Shown here: positions 54,764-64,000 of the stretch, in pieces | Layout: each line of letters begins with the position of its first letter | Numbering within the stretch: the stretch's first letter is position 1 | DNA from: Zantedeschia hybrid cultivar | Lineage: Eukaryota > Streptophyta > Magnoliopsida > Alismatales > Araceae | Length of the DNA stretch: 64,000 nt | Direction of reading: 5' to 3' | Assembly: GCA_030544215.1 (NCBI GenBank) | Contig: JARZZO010000003.1 | Location: 46,606,045 to 46,670,044 of the forward strand | Translations under genes and position numbers: made by a program | Notes under the pieces: model-generated | What the model saw: the letters and a program-made list of their open reading frames with translations, nothing else | Database searches by the model: none | What the model was told of the DNA's origin: nothing

Positions 54764-57109
54764 TGTAAGGATCGTGACTTTCGGATCCGGTTTTCGAGGT
54801 CGGACCCTGTATTTCTGACCTTAGTGAGGACTGAGGTTCTGTGGCGATTCGCGTCAGGACATCGAGACGCGTTTTAAACGGCGTCCACCGTCGCAGACGC
54901 GTTTCAGGTTCTGCCACGTGGGTGCCACGTGGGCTGGCTTCGGGCCGCGAGGGTACGGCCCTGTCATGTCGCCTGAACGGCGTCCACGTGTGTTGACGCC
55001 TTTCAGACTGCGACTCTGGGTTTGTAAGAGTACGATCCTGACATGTCGTCTGAACGGCGTCCGCCTTGAACGACGCGTTTCAGAGTCTTGTCAGAGCAGC
55101 TGTCACATTAACTGATAGGCGTCCGTGGATGTCGACGCGTTTTAGCCAATCTCTGGTTAACCCCGCGAGCCCTCCTTCTTTCCCTCATTTTTCTCCTCTC
55201 TTCCTCTCTTTCCCTTCCGACGAACTCGGCGGCGATCCCTCCTCCTCCCTCTTTTCCTCCCACCGTTTCGTCTCTCCCTCCACTCCATCCTCTACCTAGC
55301 TCCTACCACTACCACCTCCACTTCCACTGCGGCGTTCTACTCTCCGGACGGCGGCCGACGTCACGGTGGAGCAAGGACGACCACGGCGGTACCGGCGGCG
55401 GCGCGGGGCGAGTCGGGTGGATGGCTTGAAGTTCGGAGGCGTTCAAGTATCCGGTTGGGTGACGGTTCCCTTAGTATTGTGTTCAAACCATGTTTTTCCC
55501 CGTTTAAGCTTGTTTTGGATCTTTGGCTTTGGGGGGTAGAATGAGCATGTTTAGATGTTCTTTTGATGATATGGGGGATTTGCTATGAATGTGATTTCTT
55601 ATGAATTGTATTGCCCCTCTTTCTCCTCTGTTTTTGAGTGATTTTGGGGTTATTTGGGTTGGAAAGGGAGCCCTCGGGCTCATGGCAACTCTGGTTCCTA
55701 GAGTTAAAAGACGTCGTGCATGGGCGACGCCTTTTTGAAGGGCGTCGGACCATCGCGACGCCTTTTAGACAGGAATCGCCCGATTGAGAGTTTGCCAGTT
55801 CGGGATTCTGGGACTAAAAGACGTCATGGGTCTGCGACGCGTTTTTGAATAGCGTCGGGCAGCCATGAGGCCTTTTAAGGCAGAAATCCCCGAGGTAGTT
55901 TCTTTGGAATTTCTGGATTTCTGTGCTGAATGGCGTCTGAGGATGTCGACGCCTTTGAAAAGGCGACCACTGGTGTCGACGCCTTTTAGGGCCTGATTCT
56001 GAAGACTGTTTTACATGAATCTGTACATAAAGCTTGAATGGCGTCGACCTTGGGAGACGCGATTCAAGACAGAAACTCACTAATTCATGCCAGTAAAATG
56101 TGTTCATACTGTTAGATGGATGGTTAGTGCATGTTTTAGTGTACCCGGTAGAGATAGATTCTTTATGACCGGACGATGCTACATGTATGTTATGTGATCG
56201 CGGACTTTTCACGTGACCGGATCGTACTTGCTGGGTTTTGTGTTACTGTGGACCTGGAGTGACATTGTAGCACTTTATCACCCTGTGCTGGTGGGGGCGT
56301 GAGCACAGCGCCGGTGGGGGCGTGGGCGGGGTGACGCCTAGTGAGAGAGGGTCACCTGGTGAACCCCGGGGTCAGCTAGTACCGATGTCGGAGTGGTACA
56401 TTCGGAGAGTCACTCATGCTGAGGGAAGGAGTAACTACCTGAGCCGGTTGGGACGGAGTAGCTAGTGTGCTATCCGAGGGATTACTGCTTGGTCTCAGCG
56501 GGTCGAGGTTTTTCCCACCGTTGCTGTGTGGTTAGCGAGTTCTATCGAGAGGACAGTTGTGGGTTCCCTAGTCGGCTGGTTTAAAATATGCATGTTTATT
56601 ATATTTTGACTGCATGTGATTTCACGTTAAAAATTAGGAATTGTACCTCCTGTGTTTATTACTTTACCGTTAGCTGTACCTTGCACTTGTGGGTGTGTGC
56701 GTGGGCAGTGGGGATCGAAGGATCCCTACTGAGTCTTGTCTTTGAGACTCACCCCCCTGCGGTTTTCAGGTGAGGACTCTCAACAGACCTAGCGAGGAGA
56801 GTGCGGCCGTGAGTTGAGCACCGTCAGCAGTTATTCCGGGGTATGCCCCGACGTAGTTGTTATTTTATTTCTGGCCTGTACGTTTAATTATTTCTTCTCT
56901 ATTGGAGTATGTAATTATTTGCTGTATCGAGTCGCATTATAATAATTTTTAATTCCTGCACTTCTATTTCAGTTCAATGCGATGTGAATGTTTAGCTTAG
57001 TTTATTATTTATCTCCCAGACTTGATTAGATCCTGGTTTGGTTCCAAATTAATGATTCGGTACCCATTTAGTAATCGGATCCCCGATTATAGGGTGGCGG
57101 GTCGTTACA
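54764..57109 (+). repeat. Tekay 3' LTR
   Basis: 2346 bp, close to identical with 47679-50013. It has two G-boxes (54914-54921 and 54925-54932) separated by an 11-bp period. All 12 PAL-1 dyads are kept (about 54844-56068). Most substitutions between the two LTRs are transitions. Confidence 0.93.
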
Positions 57110-57488
57110 GTTTTGATTGAAGTGGATGACATTTTTTATCAAGGGAGTCTAATAAACATTTCTTATTGTGTTTTTTCAGATTTGAAGTAAAGAGACTTTG
57201 GATTTGATTTGGAAGGTATGGAAAAGCGTTTTTTATGTTTTCTTATTTGATTTGAGTGGAAGATACTTCAAATACTTATACTTTTTATGTTTTGAATTTG
57301 CAGGTTTTTAGAGAACGAGCAAGGTTGAAGTGAGGCTTCTTTTAGGTATTTTTTATGTTTTGCAAAAGGGCAAATTGAGTTTTATTTGATTTTCTTATTT
57401 ATAGAAAGTATTTTATTTTTATCTTGGGGTTTTTGATTAAATTTTAAAGGAATTAGAGTTGAAGGATTTGGATTTTAGCAATTAGGGG

Positions 57489-58938
57489 TTGAGTCTGCGC
57501 AGGGCAGCGCAAACTCACCTGTCACAAGTCTATTTTTTAGATTTTTAGGTAATTTTTTAGGGAAAAGTTATAATTTTGTTTGGGTTTTGATTTGTGGAAA
57601 ATATATGTTTTATTCTCAAGAGTTTAATTTGATTTGAGGGGAATTTTAATAGCCAAAATATCAGATTTTAGGAATTTAAGGGTGAATCTGCGCTATAGAG
57701 CGCAGACTCATTGTTTATGAAGCTGTTTAAACATTTTTTATATTTTTTGTAAAAGGAGTTTTAAGATTTTATTTAGGTTTTTGACTTATATAAAGTATAA
57801 AGTTTTTATGTGAATTTTTGGGTTTAATTTGGAGGGAATTTAGGGTTAAAAAGGGAAATTTTGGGATTTCAGGGTTGAGTCTGCGCTGGGTAGCGCAAAC
57901 TCATAGGTCACCAATGTGTTTTGAGTTGTTTTTTGCATTTTTTCAAGAACAACTTGGTGTTTTTATTTGATATTCTGATTTTTAAGAATAAACTTGATTT
58001 TTAGAGGGTTTTAGATCATCTTTTAGTGGTCGGGAAGTTAATTTTTTATTTTTTGTGAATTTCAGGGTTTAGTCTGCGCCACGATGCGCAGACTCAAGTC
58101 TGACTTTAGAATTTTTTGTTTATCAGTTATTTTGTTGGATTTTCGGTGGGAAAACTTGATTTTATGTTTTGTTTGGTGATGATTTACAGATTTCGAGCTG
58201 CGGGCATGATTTGGGGGCCAAGAGATGAGATTTTGGCCTTGGGATTGATGCGCAGACTCAAGTTTAAAGAGGATTTTGAACAAGATTCTTAAAAAGATGG
58301 AATCTCCTGAGGTTGAGGGGAATTCCACGAGTTTCAAAGAGCTAGAGAGCTTCAAAGATCAAGGAGACAAGAAAAAATGAGTTTGAGTCTGCGCAAGGGG
58401 TGCGCAGACTCAGCTGAATTTGTAATTTTGGTTTATTTTGATGGGATTTGGATCCTTTTTGTAAATGGATGTTTATTTGAATGAAATGAAGTGTTTGATA
58501 TATGATTGTGAGTGATTTGAGCAATTTGATTTGTTGTTTAGTTGATTTTTTCATTTGAAATGAGCTTATAAAAGAGGTGCAGACTCAACTTGTGTTTTGA
58601 AGTTTTGTGTTTATTTAAAGGGGAGAATGTCTATTTTTTAACCTTTTCTGATTTAAATATAATATAAATTTTGTTATTTTGAATCATTTGAGCCATAACC
58701 AATGTCTTTGGTCGAAGAATCCATCACTTGACAGTTTTTGGGTTGAGTATGCACATGGGTGCGCAGACTCAAATCTGAAAATGGTTTTTGAAGTTCTTGC
58801 ACAGTTCAAGCTGCAATTAAATCCATCAAGGGGTTAGTTTCAACCATTAAAGTTAAAATATGAAATCCGGAATGGAGAAAAACAGATTGTACCCCATTCC
58901 CAATCGAATTTCCATGGTTATAGGTGCGCAGACTCAAA
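57489..58938. promoter_or_regulatory. PAL-2 dyad array in the M LTR
   Basis: Full dyads TTGAGTCTGCGC - N5 - inverted copy occur at 57489-57517, 57682-57710, 57875-57903 and 58068-58096, with centres 193 bp apart. Further full copies are at 58383-58412 (N6) and 58743-58772. Half sites are at 58247-58262, 58575-58588 and 58923-58938. A further full copy is at 47569-47597, left of the Tekay insertion. The sequence between them is only weakly alike. Confidence 0.8.
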
Positions 58939-59289
58939 ATCTGAGCATAATTTCAGGTTTATACCTCTTTCAACTTGAAGTGATCCAAGAATCACCACAA
59001 ATTTGGGGAGGATAACACTCAGAAATCTTAGAAATTGAGTATGGCTATATGAGGCCTTTTCAAGGAGTGGTTCTTATGTGGATTTCTTCCAATGACATGA
59101 TTTCTTCATGTTTATCTCATTCTTCTTGGATCACTTGATAAAGTATTGAAAATGCTTAATATAATGATTCCAAGTTGAATTTCAACCTTTCATTTGGAAA
59201 ACCCAATGAAAAGATTTATGATCTTCATGAAGGATCATGGCATGAAGGGACCCGAAGGACCAACTCCCTTAAAGGGATATGTAATGGCT

Positions 59290-59640
59290 AATAGACCATA
59301 GGGATGGCTATAAAAGGGGAGCGTGCCGAGCATCCAACCCCTCACCCAATGGGTGCCCTTAATGCCTTCAAGATGTAAGAAAAACCCACAAGGGATAATC
59401 CAAAGCATCTCTACATTTGGGGAGTAAGGAACTCCACCAATTTCCCTAGAGGATCACGTGTAGCCATGAACCATAGAGGTGGCTGTAACGGGGGGCGTGC
59501 CGAGCATCCAACTACTCACCCAAAAGGGTCCCCTTAATGCCTTCAAAATGAAAGGGTTATCCACAGGGAATCACCATTTCATTTTTACATTTGGGGAACA
59601 AGGAACTCCACCAACCCACTAGGACTTCGGGACATATCAT
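59290..59640. repeat. Direct duplication, period about 174 bp
   Basis: Two copies share GCGTGCCGAGCATCCAAC (59321 and 59495), CTCACCCAA, CCCTTAATGCCTTCAA and TTTGGGGA..AAGGAACTCCACCAA. It lies in the M LTR. Confidence 0.8.
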
Positions 59641-59948
59641 CTAAATGAACCCATAGGAATGGGAACACAAGAATGATATTCTTTGTATGAGTGCCCTTGA
59701 TGGGCTACCCAACATGAGATTGCTGGCACTCTTAGATCGGGACATCCTTGGAAAACATCGGAAAACATTTAAGATCTTAAAACATATGGTAAAATTTCGG
59801 TTGAAACAATAAGGGCTTACCAACCCAAAGTCCAAGCCTTTTAGGACCTTCATTGGGCCTCAAAAGGACAGCCCTAGGTCCAAGGAACATTTGGACAGCT
59901 TGGGGGAGGATCAAAGAATCACCTCAAGCCCAAAAACCCAACTGAAAG

Positions 59949-60036
59949 AGGCGCATACTCAAAACTGCACTCAGGCGCTGAGTCTGTGCAGGGAGGCGCA
60001 GACTCAAACACTGTAGCACTTGCACACGCAGACTCA
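59949..60036. promoter_or_regulatory. PAL-2 outlier cluster
   Basis: A half site (59949-59962), a full dyad with N5 (59978-60006) and a half site (60024-60036) lie within 90 bp, separated by 1 kb from the main array. Confidence 0.65.
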
Positions 60037-61484
60037 GGTTGAAACCCGGATTTTCAATGAAAAATGGGTTTAAATCTAATCCAAATGATGGAAAATAAAG
60101 TATAAAAAGTACAAGGCCTAAAATATTTATTTAAAATATATTTTAGACGTATTTCTTTAGAAAAATATCATGAAAACTTGAATATGAACATATGGAAACA
60201 TAGGTATATTTTTATCTTTTCCATGGATCTCTCCTTCTTGGCTCCATGTTAGAGGGTTTCTACCCAAAGAAGCTCATCCTCAACTAGTGAGGGAACCTCC
60301 TTGAGAACCTCTAGGGCCTAAACCCTTGGCCATTAAAGTAAAAAGGTCCAACAAAACCCATTCGGTTCCAACATGAAAACAGAAATTTAGATCTGAATAT
60401 ATATAAAACTTAGGGGATTTCTCTTGATGTTTGGCCTTGGGAGAACATCATACATGGAGGGGATGTTCTCCTAAGGGTCATGGAAGGCCAAGACACCTTG
60501 AAAAAACTCCAAAACCAAAGACAAATAAATGAAAAATCAGTTTTCAGGAAATCTGGACAGCAAAGTACATTTCAGGTCATATCTCCATATTTAGGGGGTT
60601 ATAAGGCTTGAGAAGACCATTTATATAAACTATAAAGGCCCCTCTACCATCCCCACACGAAAAACACATACCTTATGAAGGAAAAAAATACCATAAATGC
60701 AAAATAACCGGTAGATTCACAAAACAGGCACATGAAATCTGAACTTTGCATTTCATTGCTTTCAATCACCATGGATGAAATAGATCCCTTCTTCACAAAA
60801 CATCAATGGGGAGATAGAAGTTTCTATGAATATCAAAATGAAAGAAAACATTATAAGAAAGCAAGGAGACAGAAATAGATCCCTTCTTCACCCCCACTCT
60901 ACCTTAGAGAGGGGATGAAAAGGGAGAATGACTCTTGAAGCCTACAATCTTGCTCTCTTCTTCTCTAGCACTCTTCCTTTCTTTTTCTCTTCTTATCTAA
61001 CCCTTTTTTCTCTTTTGGGATGCAGGAAATGGAGGGGAAGGAGGAGGGAGACGTGCTCCTCCAAGCTCTCTCACTTTTCTTCTTCTCTTTCCTTGTTTTT
61101 TGGGATTTTTTGTCTCCAACTTTTTCTTGTAGAAGATAGGGGTTCTTTTATAGATAAAGTTGGGTTACTTTTAGGAGGTAGATTAGGCATCCATTAGCCT
61201 TAAATTTGGGATAAGAAACCCCTCTTAAGAGCCCTCCAATGAGGCCACAACACTTGGAGAATCATGATTGGTTTCTCTTTTTGCTTTTCACTTACCCTCT
61301 TCTAGAAGAATCTTGAGGGGGGGACCACTTGCTTTTCTTCTTATCCCCCTTTGGGCAAATTTGACCATGGGCGAAAGGGGTAAGAATAGGCCATGGGGGG
61401 AACCATTTGGGCCCCTTTTAAAGGCTGCCACGAAATTGGGTTTTAGCCTTTACTTTTTGGGCCCAAATTGGCCCTAGTGGGCTT

Positions 61485-62040
61485 CTTTTGCTTGAGATAA
61501 TGGACCCGGGCCTGCCCCTTTGGATTTCTACATCAGTTGGACTGAAAGTAACCCCTTTTTGACTACTTTGGGCTTGCAAGAATGGGCATGACAGCTATCC
61601 ATTAACTTTTCTTCACTTGGGCTTTCTTTGAAAAATTGCTTGGATCTCCTTTGCTTGAGATAATGGGCCCGATTGTGCCATTGGATTTTTTTCACTGTTT
61701 GGGCCATAGAGTGGCTCATTTTTGATTCATTTGGCTTGCAAAATTGGGCTTAGTTGCTGCCCCTTAAATCTTCTTCATTTGGGCCTTCTTGGACAATCTT
61801 TGCACAATTGTTTGGACCTCTTTTGCTTGAGATAATGGGCCCGGTTGTACCAGTGGATTTCTTCATCATTTGGGCCCTAGAGTGGCCTTTTTTTTTGATT
61901 CATTTGGCTTGCAAAATAGGCATGACTGCTGCCCATTTACTCTTCTTCACTTGGACTTTCTTTAAAAAATTACTTGGACCTTTCTTGCTTGAATTAATAT
62001 GCTCGGTTCTTCCTTTCAATTATCTTTGATTTGGGACTTC
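61485..62040. repeat. Tandem repeat, 4 units of 159-171 bp (last partial)
   Basis: Units begin CTTTTGCTTGAGATAATGG at 61485, 61649, 61820 and 61979. They share GGGCC..TAGAGTGG, TTTTTGATTCATTTGGCTTGCAAAAT and CTTCTTCACTTGGGC. It lies at the sense 5' edge (U3) of the M LTR. Confidence 0.85.
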
Positions 62041-62089
62041 TTTGTTGATCTTTAGGCTCTTCTTCTTGTTCAATTTATTGGTGACAACA

Positions 62090-62660
62090 AATGCCCCCCA
62101 TGCATACGGCTCACGCACGGAGACCGGAGGCAATGAAGTGAGTTGTATGCGTGGCCCATTGTCACGTACTTATCCCATTTGAGCGGCTCACAGTTCAGGA
62201 CCACCCCCACTTATAAATCCTCATTCACCTATTAAGGACTTGTTTGACTGGGACTACTGCAATCACTAGGATTCCTTCTTGAATTTGTTTCCGTGACCGA
62301 CTTAGATCGGGTCTTGAGCTTCGGGCAACCATAAGTTAGTATACCCTTTGAGTCTGCGCCAGTCCAGGTTTAACTTGGGCTTTAAACTGACCGGATTTCT
62401 TGAATTTAGAGGATGGGGCATGTGCCCTTTGAGTCTGCCCTAGTTCAAGCTTCAATTCAGCTCCAAACCCGGTCATATATATCGAGTTTGAGAGAAGGGG
62501 GCAGATCCACTTGAGTTTGTGCCGGTTCGGTTCCATTTTGGCTTTGAACTGGTTCGCGTATGTGAAATTTAAAAGAGGGGGGCATATGCCCTTGAGTCTG
62601 TGCCGGTTCGGTCCAGTTCGGGCCTTGGACCGGCCAGGGCTTCAAAAATCGGCCCGGTCG
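62090..62660 (-). mobile_element. M2 3' UTR with four 80-bp repeats
   Basis: This follows the purine-tract complement. From about 62346 to 62640 four units begin near 62347, 62428, 62511 and 62590. Each opens with a PAL-2 half site (TTGAGTCTGCGCC or TTGAGTCTGTGCC) and continues GTTCGGTCCA..TTTGGGC.TT..ACTGG. The third carries TTTGTG in the half site. No gene is present. Confidence 0.65.
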
Positions 62661-62662
62661 GT

Positions 62663-62670
62663 TATAAAAA
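62663..62670 (+). promoter_or_regulatory. TATA box of the M2 antisense promoter
   Basis: TATAAAAA in GGTTATAAAAAGGG, 59 bases after the last PAL-2 half site. It is followed by a CT-rich leader (62720-62745), as at the other promoters in the window. Confidence 0.55.
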
Positions 62671-62699
62671 GGGAGGGAGCGGGATGCCTTTCATTGTTG

Positions 62700-63714
62700 C
62701 GCTGGGGGATTCTGAGCCTCATTCCGCCTCTTCCTCTTCCTCCTCTTGTCATCGCCGGTGGACGAAGCTGCCGGAGCCGTGGGAGCAAGCCGTTGCCGCC
62801 GTAGATCGCCGCCGTCAAGCTCTTCCTCCTCTTCGTTCTTGCCTGTGACCGAAGCCACAAGGGTCTTCGGGGGGTGCCACCGCCGCTGTCTGCGTGTTGG
62901 CCTTCCGCCGCTTGGGGGGTCTTGAACCGTAGGGCTTGAGGCGGTCAGGGCACGGCTTATAGGCCAGGCTCTGTTCTTCTTCTTCTTCCTTGGCAGTGGG
63001 TGTTGCAGAAGTTCTTTGGGAGCACCGCCGCTACCACAGGGAAAGCCTTCACTAGTTGGGCTTGCGGGCTTCAGCCACGCGGCTGTTGGTGTGCGCAAGG
63101 GAGGCTGGTCCGGTAGGCATAGTCGGCGGCAGACTTCGGATCACAGTTCAGCCTCTTCACCAGCGTCTTGTCTGTTGGTTGAAGGTGAAAGGCAAAGCCT
63201 TTTTACTGATTTTTTGGCTAGTGGGACTGATGGGGTGTTGTTGGCCGCCATTGATTTGGGCATGGAGAGAGTGAAGAGGGTCTCTTATGCCTTGTATTCA
63301 TCTTATAACATTTTTTCTTTGTCTTCTTTTTACAGGAAACAGGCTCTGAGCTCACCGATCTATAGTAGGCGCACACTCATTACTGTAGCGATTGCAGGTC
63401 GGGTGGATCAGCGTCTCTGCTGTTTCACTTTGGCAGTTCCCACGGGAGCAATCCCTAGGGTTGCGGCTTTAGTACCTAGTCCCGGTTGTAGCTCGGCTCT
63501 CGGGAAGTGGGTCACTAGAATGCCATTTCTACACCCCTCTGTCTTTGACATGGGTCTTCTTCTTATCGGAGCATCTCGGTCTGTCCCGAATGGCTCTCGA
63601 TAAAATTTTAACAGCCCTCTTTTAAGAGGAGATGCTGCCAAAATTTTGACAGAATTTTCTTTTTCGAGAAAGGCTTTTTGCATTCTATTTGACTTGTTGT
63701 CTCTTCTCTTTCAG
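62700..63714 (+). other. M2 antisense gene: leader, early exons and introns, not resolved
   Basis: Several overlapping frames exist, none clearly coding. Plausible acceptors are at about 63016 and 63714 (CTCTTTCAG). The 63016-63603 frame (195 codons) shows no domain. I see nothing else here. Confidence 0.35.
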
Positions 63715-63715
63715 T

Positions 63716-64000
63716 GTAATAGCTTCTCGGGGGAAGGACAAAGCTGTGATGCCCGAGACTGTCTCCGAAGATGTGCCAGTTTCTCCAATAGGGTCTTCTG
63801 AACAAACTCCTATGATGGCTGAAGAGAGTGGGCTTGTGATAAGTCCATTTTACTTGACACCTGCAGCAGGCATAGATGAGGACAGTGAACTACAACAATT
63901 TTTTGAGGTTGCTGTCTTGGACCATCCCTTTGCCGATGAATCAGATGGCAAGGTTGATGAGAGCAGACTTGTCTTTTCAGAAGGATTCTATAAATATAGA
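63716..64000 (+). CDS. M2 antisense ORF exon, hypothetical, runs off the window
   Basis: After the acceptor TTTCAG at 63714 one frame stays open for 95 codons to the end of the window (VIASRGKDKAVMPETVSEDV, then PVSPIGSSEQTPMMAEESG, and an acidic FADESDGKVDESRLVF). A Met (63749) is the first possible start. The composition (acidic, Ser/Pro-rich) fits the disordered N terminus of a plant nuclear or transposon protein. No domain is visible yet. By position and strand it corresponds to the antisense genes of T1 and T2, but I see no sequence similarity. It would continue to the right. Confidence 0.5.

Larger units (their letters stand above)
47679..57109 (+). mobile_element. Tekay chromovirus element, structurally complete
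   Basis: 9431 bp, with LTRs 47679-50013 (2335 bp) and 54764-57109 (2346 bp), both TGTAAGGATCGTG...GGCGGGTCGTTACA. The target duplication GTTTT is at 47674-47678 and 57110-57114. I count about 30 base differences plus one 11-bp indel between LTRs, so it inserted recently. Primer site, gag-pol with an integrase-linked chromodomain-like tail and a purine tract are present. Gag-pol has a TAG, a one-base frameshift, a TGA and another TAG, so it is dead as an autonomous element. The family is represented twice more by solo LTRs R1 and S. Confidence 0.95.
57115..62089 (-). mobile_element. M LTR, right part
   Basis: The M LTR continues after the GTTTT duplicate. It ends GGTGACAACA at 62089, followed by AATGCCCCCCAT, the complement of a purine tract; in sense the LTR starts TGTTGTCACC. 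The segment holds the PAL-2 array, a 174-bp duplication and a 4-unit tandem repeat. It codes for nothing recognisable; the stretch 60060-61480 holds no repeat or gene I can name. Since the left edge abuts a primer site and the right edge a purine tract, two M copies share it. Confidence 0.72.

Noticed and set aside
59305..59325. TATAAAAGG at 59310 as a gene promoter
   Set aside because: Good match, but the second copy of the duplication reads TGTAACGGG and no reading frame follows.
62691..63098. 135-codon minus frame near the M2 promoter
   Set aside because: Low-complexity complement of a CT-rich leader; no domain.

Overview
The window looks like a transposable-element-rich block of a plant nuclear genome, probably a dicot with a large genome. 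I recognise no host gene, rRNA, functional tRNA or CRISPR. Nearly every base can be assigned to LTR retrotransposons or to genes they carry. The evidence is Ty1/Copia and Ty3/Gypsy pol proteins, TG...CA LTRs with 5-bp target duplications, Met-tRNA-type primer sites, plant mobile domain (PMD) exons with GT..AG introns, and Gln-to-stop decay. Family names here are working labels: Copia-1 (Angela/BARE-like), Copia-2 (related, older), Tekay (chromovirus), T and M (Tat/Ogre-like Gypsy), E (another Tat-like element).

Layout. 1-5.3 kb: a Copia-2 LTR fragment inserted in a T element, then a second partial T LTR. 5.3-23.7 kb: a nested stack. A minus-strand Copia-2 element is split by (a) a minus-strand Tekay-type solo LTR, itself split by a structurally complete Copia-1 (8597-18036), and (b) Tat-like element E, whose 5' LTR is split by another Tekay-type solo LTR (19995-22085). 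23.7-30.9 kb: two inverted T copies (T1 +, T2 -) whose LTRs face each other. Each carries, antisense to the element, its own promoter and a spliced ORF; the T2 copy is nearly complete. 30.9-36.0 kb: a multi-exon PMD-type gene, broken by a solo LTR eight codons after its ATG and by several stops. 36.2-37.7 kb: a Copia-2 LTR. 37.7-47.1 kb: minus-strand M1 (3' UTR, integrase, two RNase H domains, RT, G-patch, protease, gag-side remnant) with a Copia-2 solo LTR inside. 47.1-62.1 kb: a very long M LTR (about 5.5 kb net) split by a structurally complete Tekay element (47679-57109). 62.1-64 kb: the 3' side of a second M copy with an antisense promoter and an ORF that runs off the window.

The most interesting signal is not a gene. 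A 34-bp dyad, CTAAAWSRCGTC - exactly 10 free bases - GACGYSWTTTAG (PAL-1), occurs about 70 times by eye. It is in Tekay LTRs, T LTRs, the T antisense promoter, and the PMD gene's promoter and first intron. Dyads are often paired 30-32 bp apart and lie 105-142 bp upstream of TATA boxes. The M LTR carries a different fixed-spacer dyad (PAL-2, TTGAGTCTGCGC - N5 - inverted copy) at about 193-bp intervals. The organisation resembles operator arrays for element-encoded regulators; that reading is inference.
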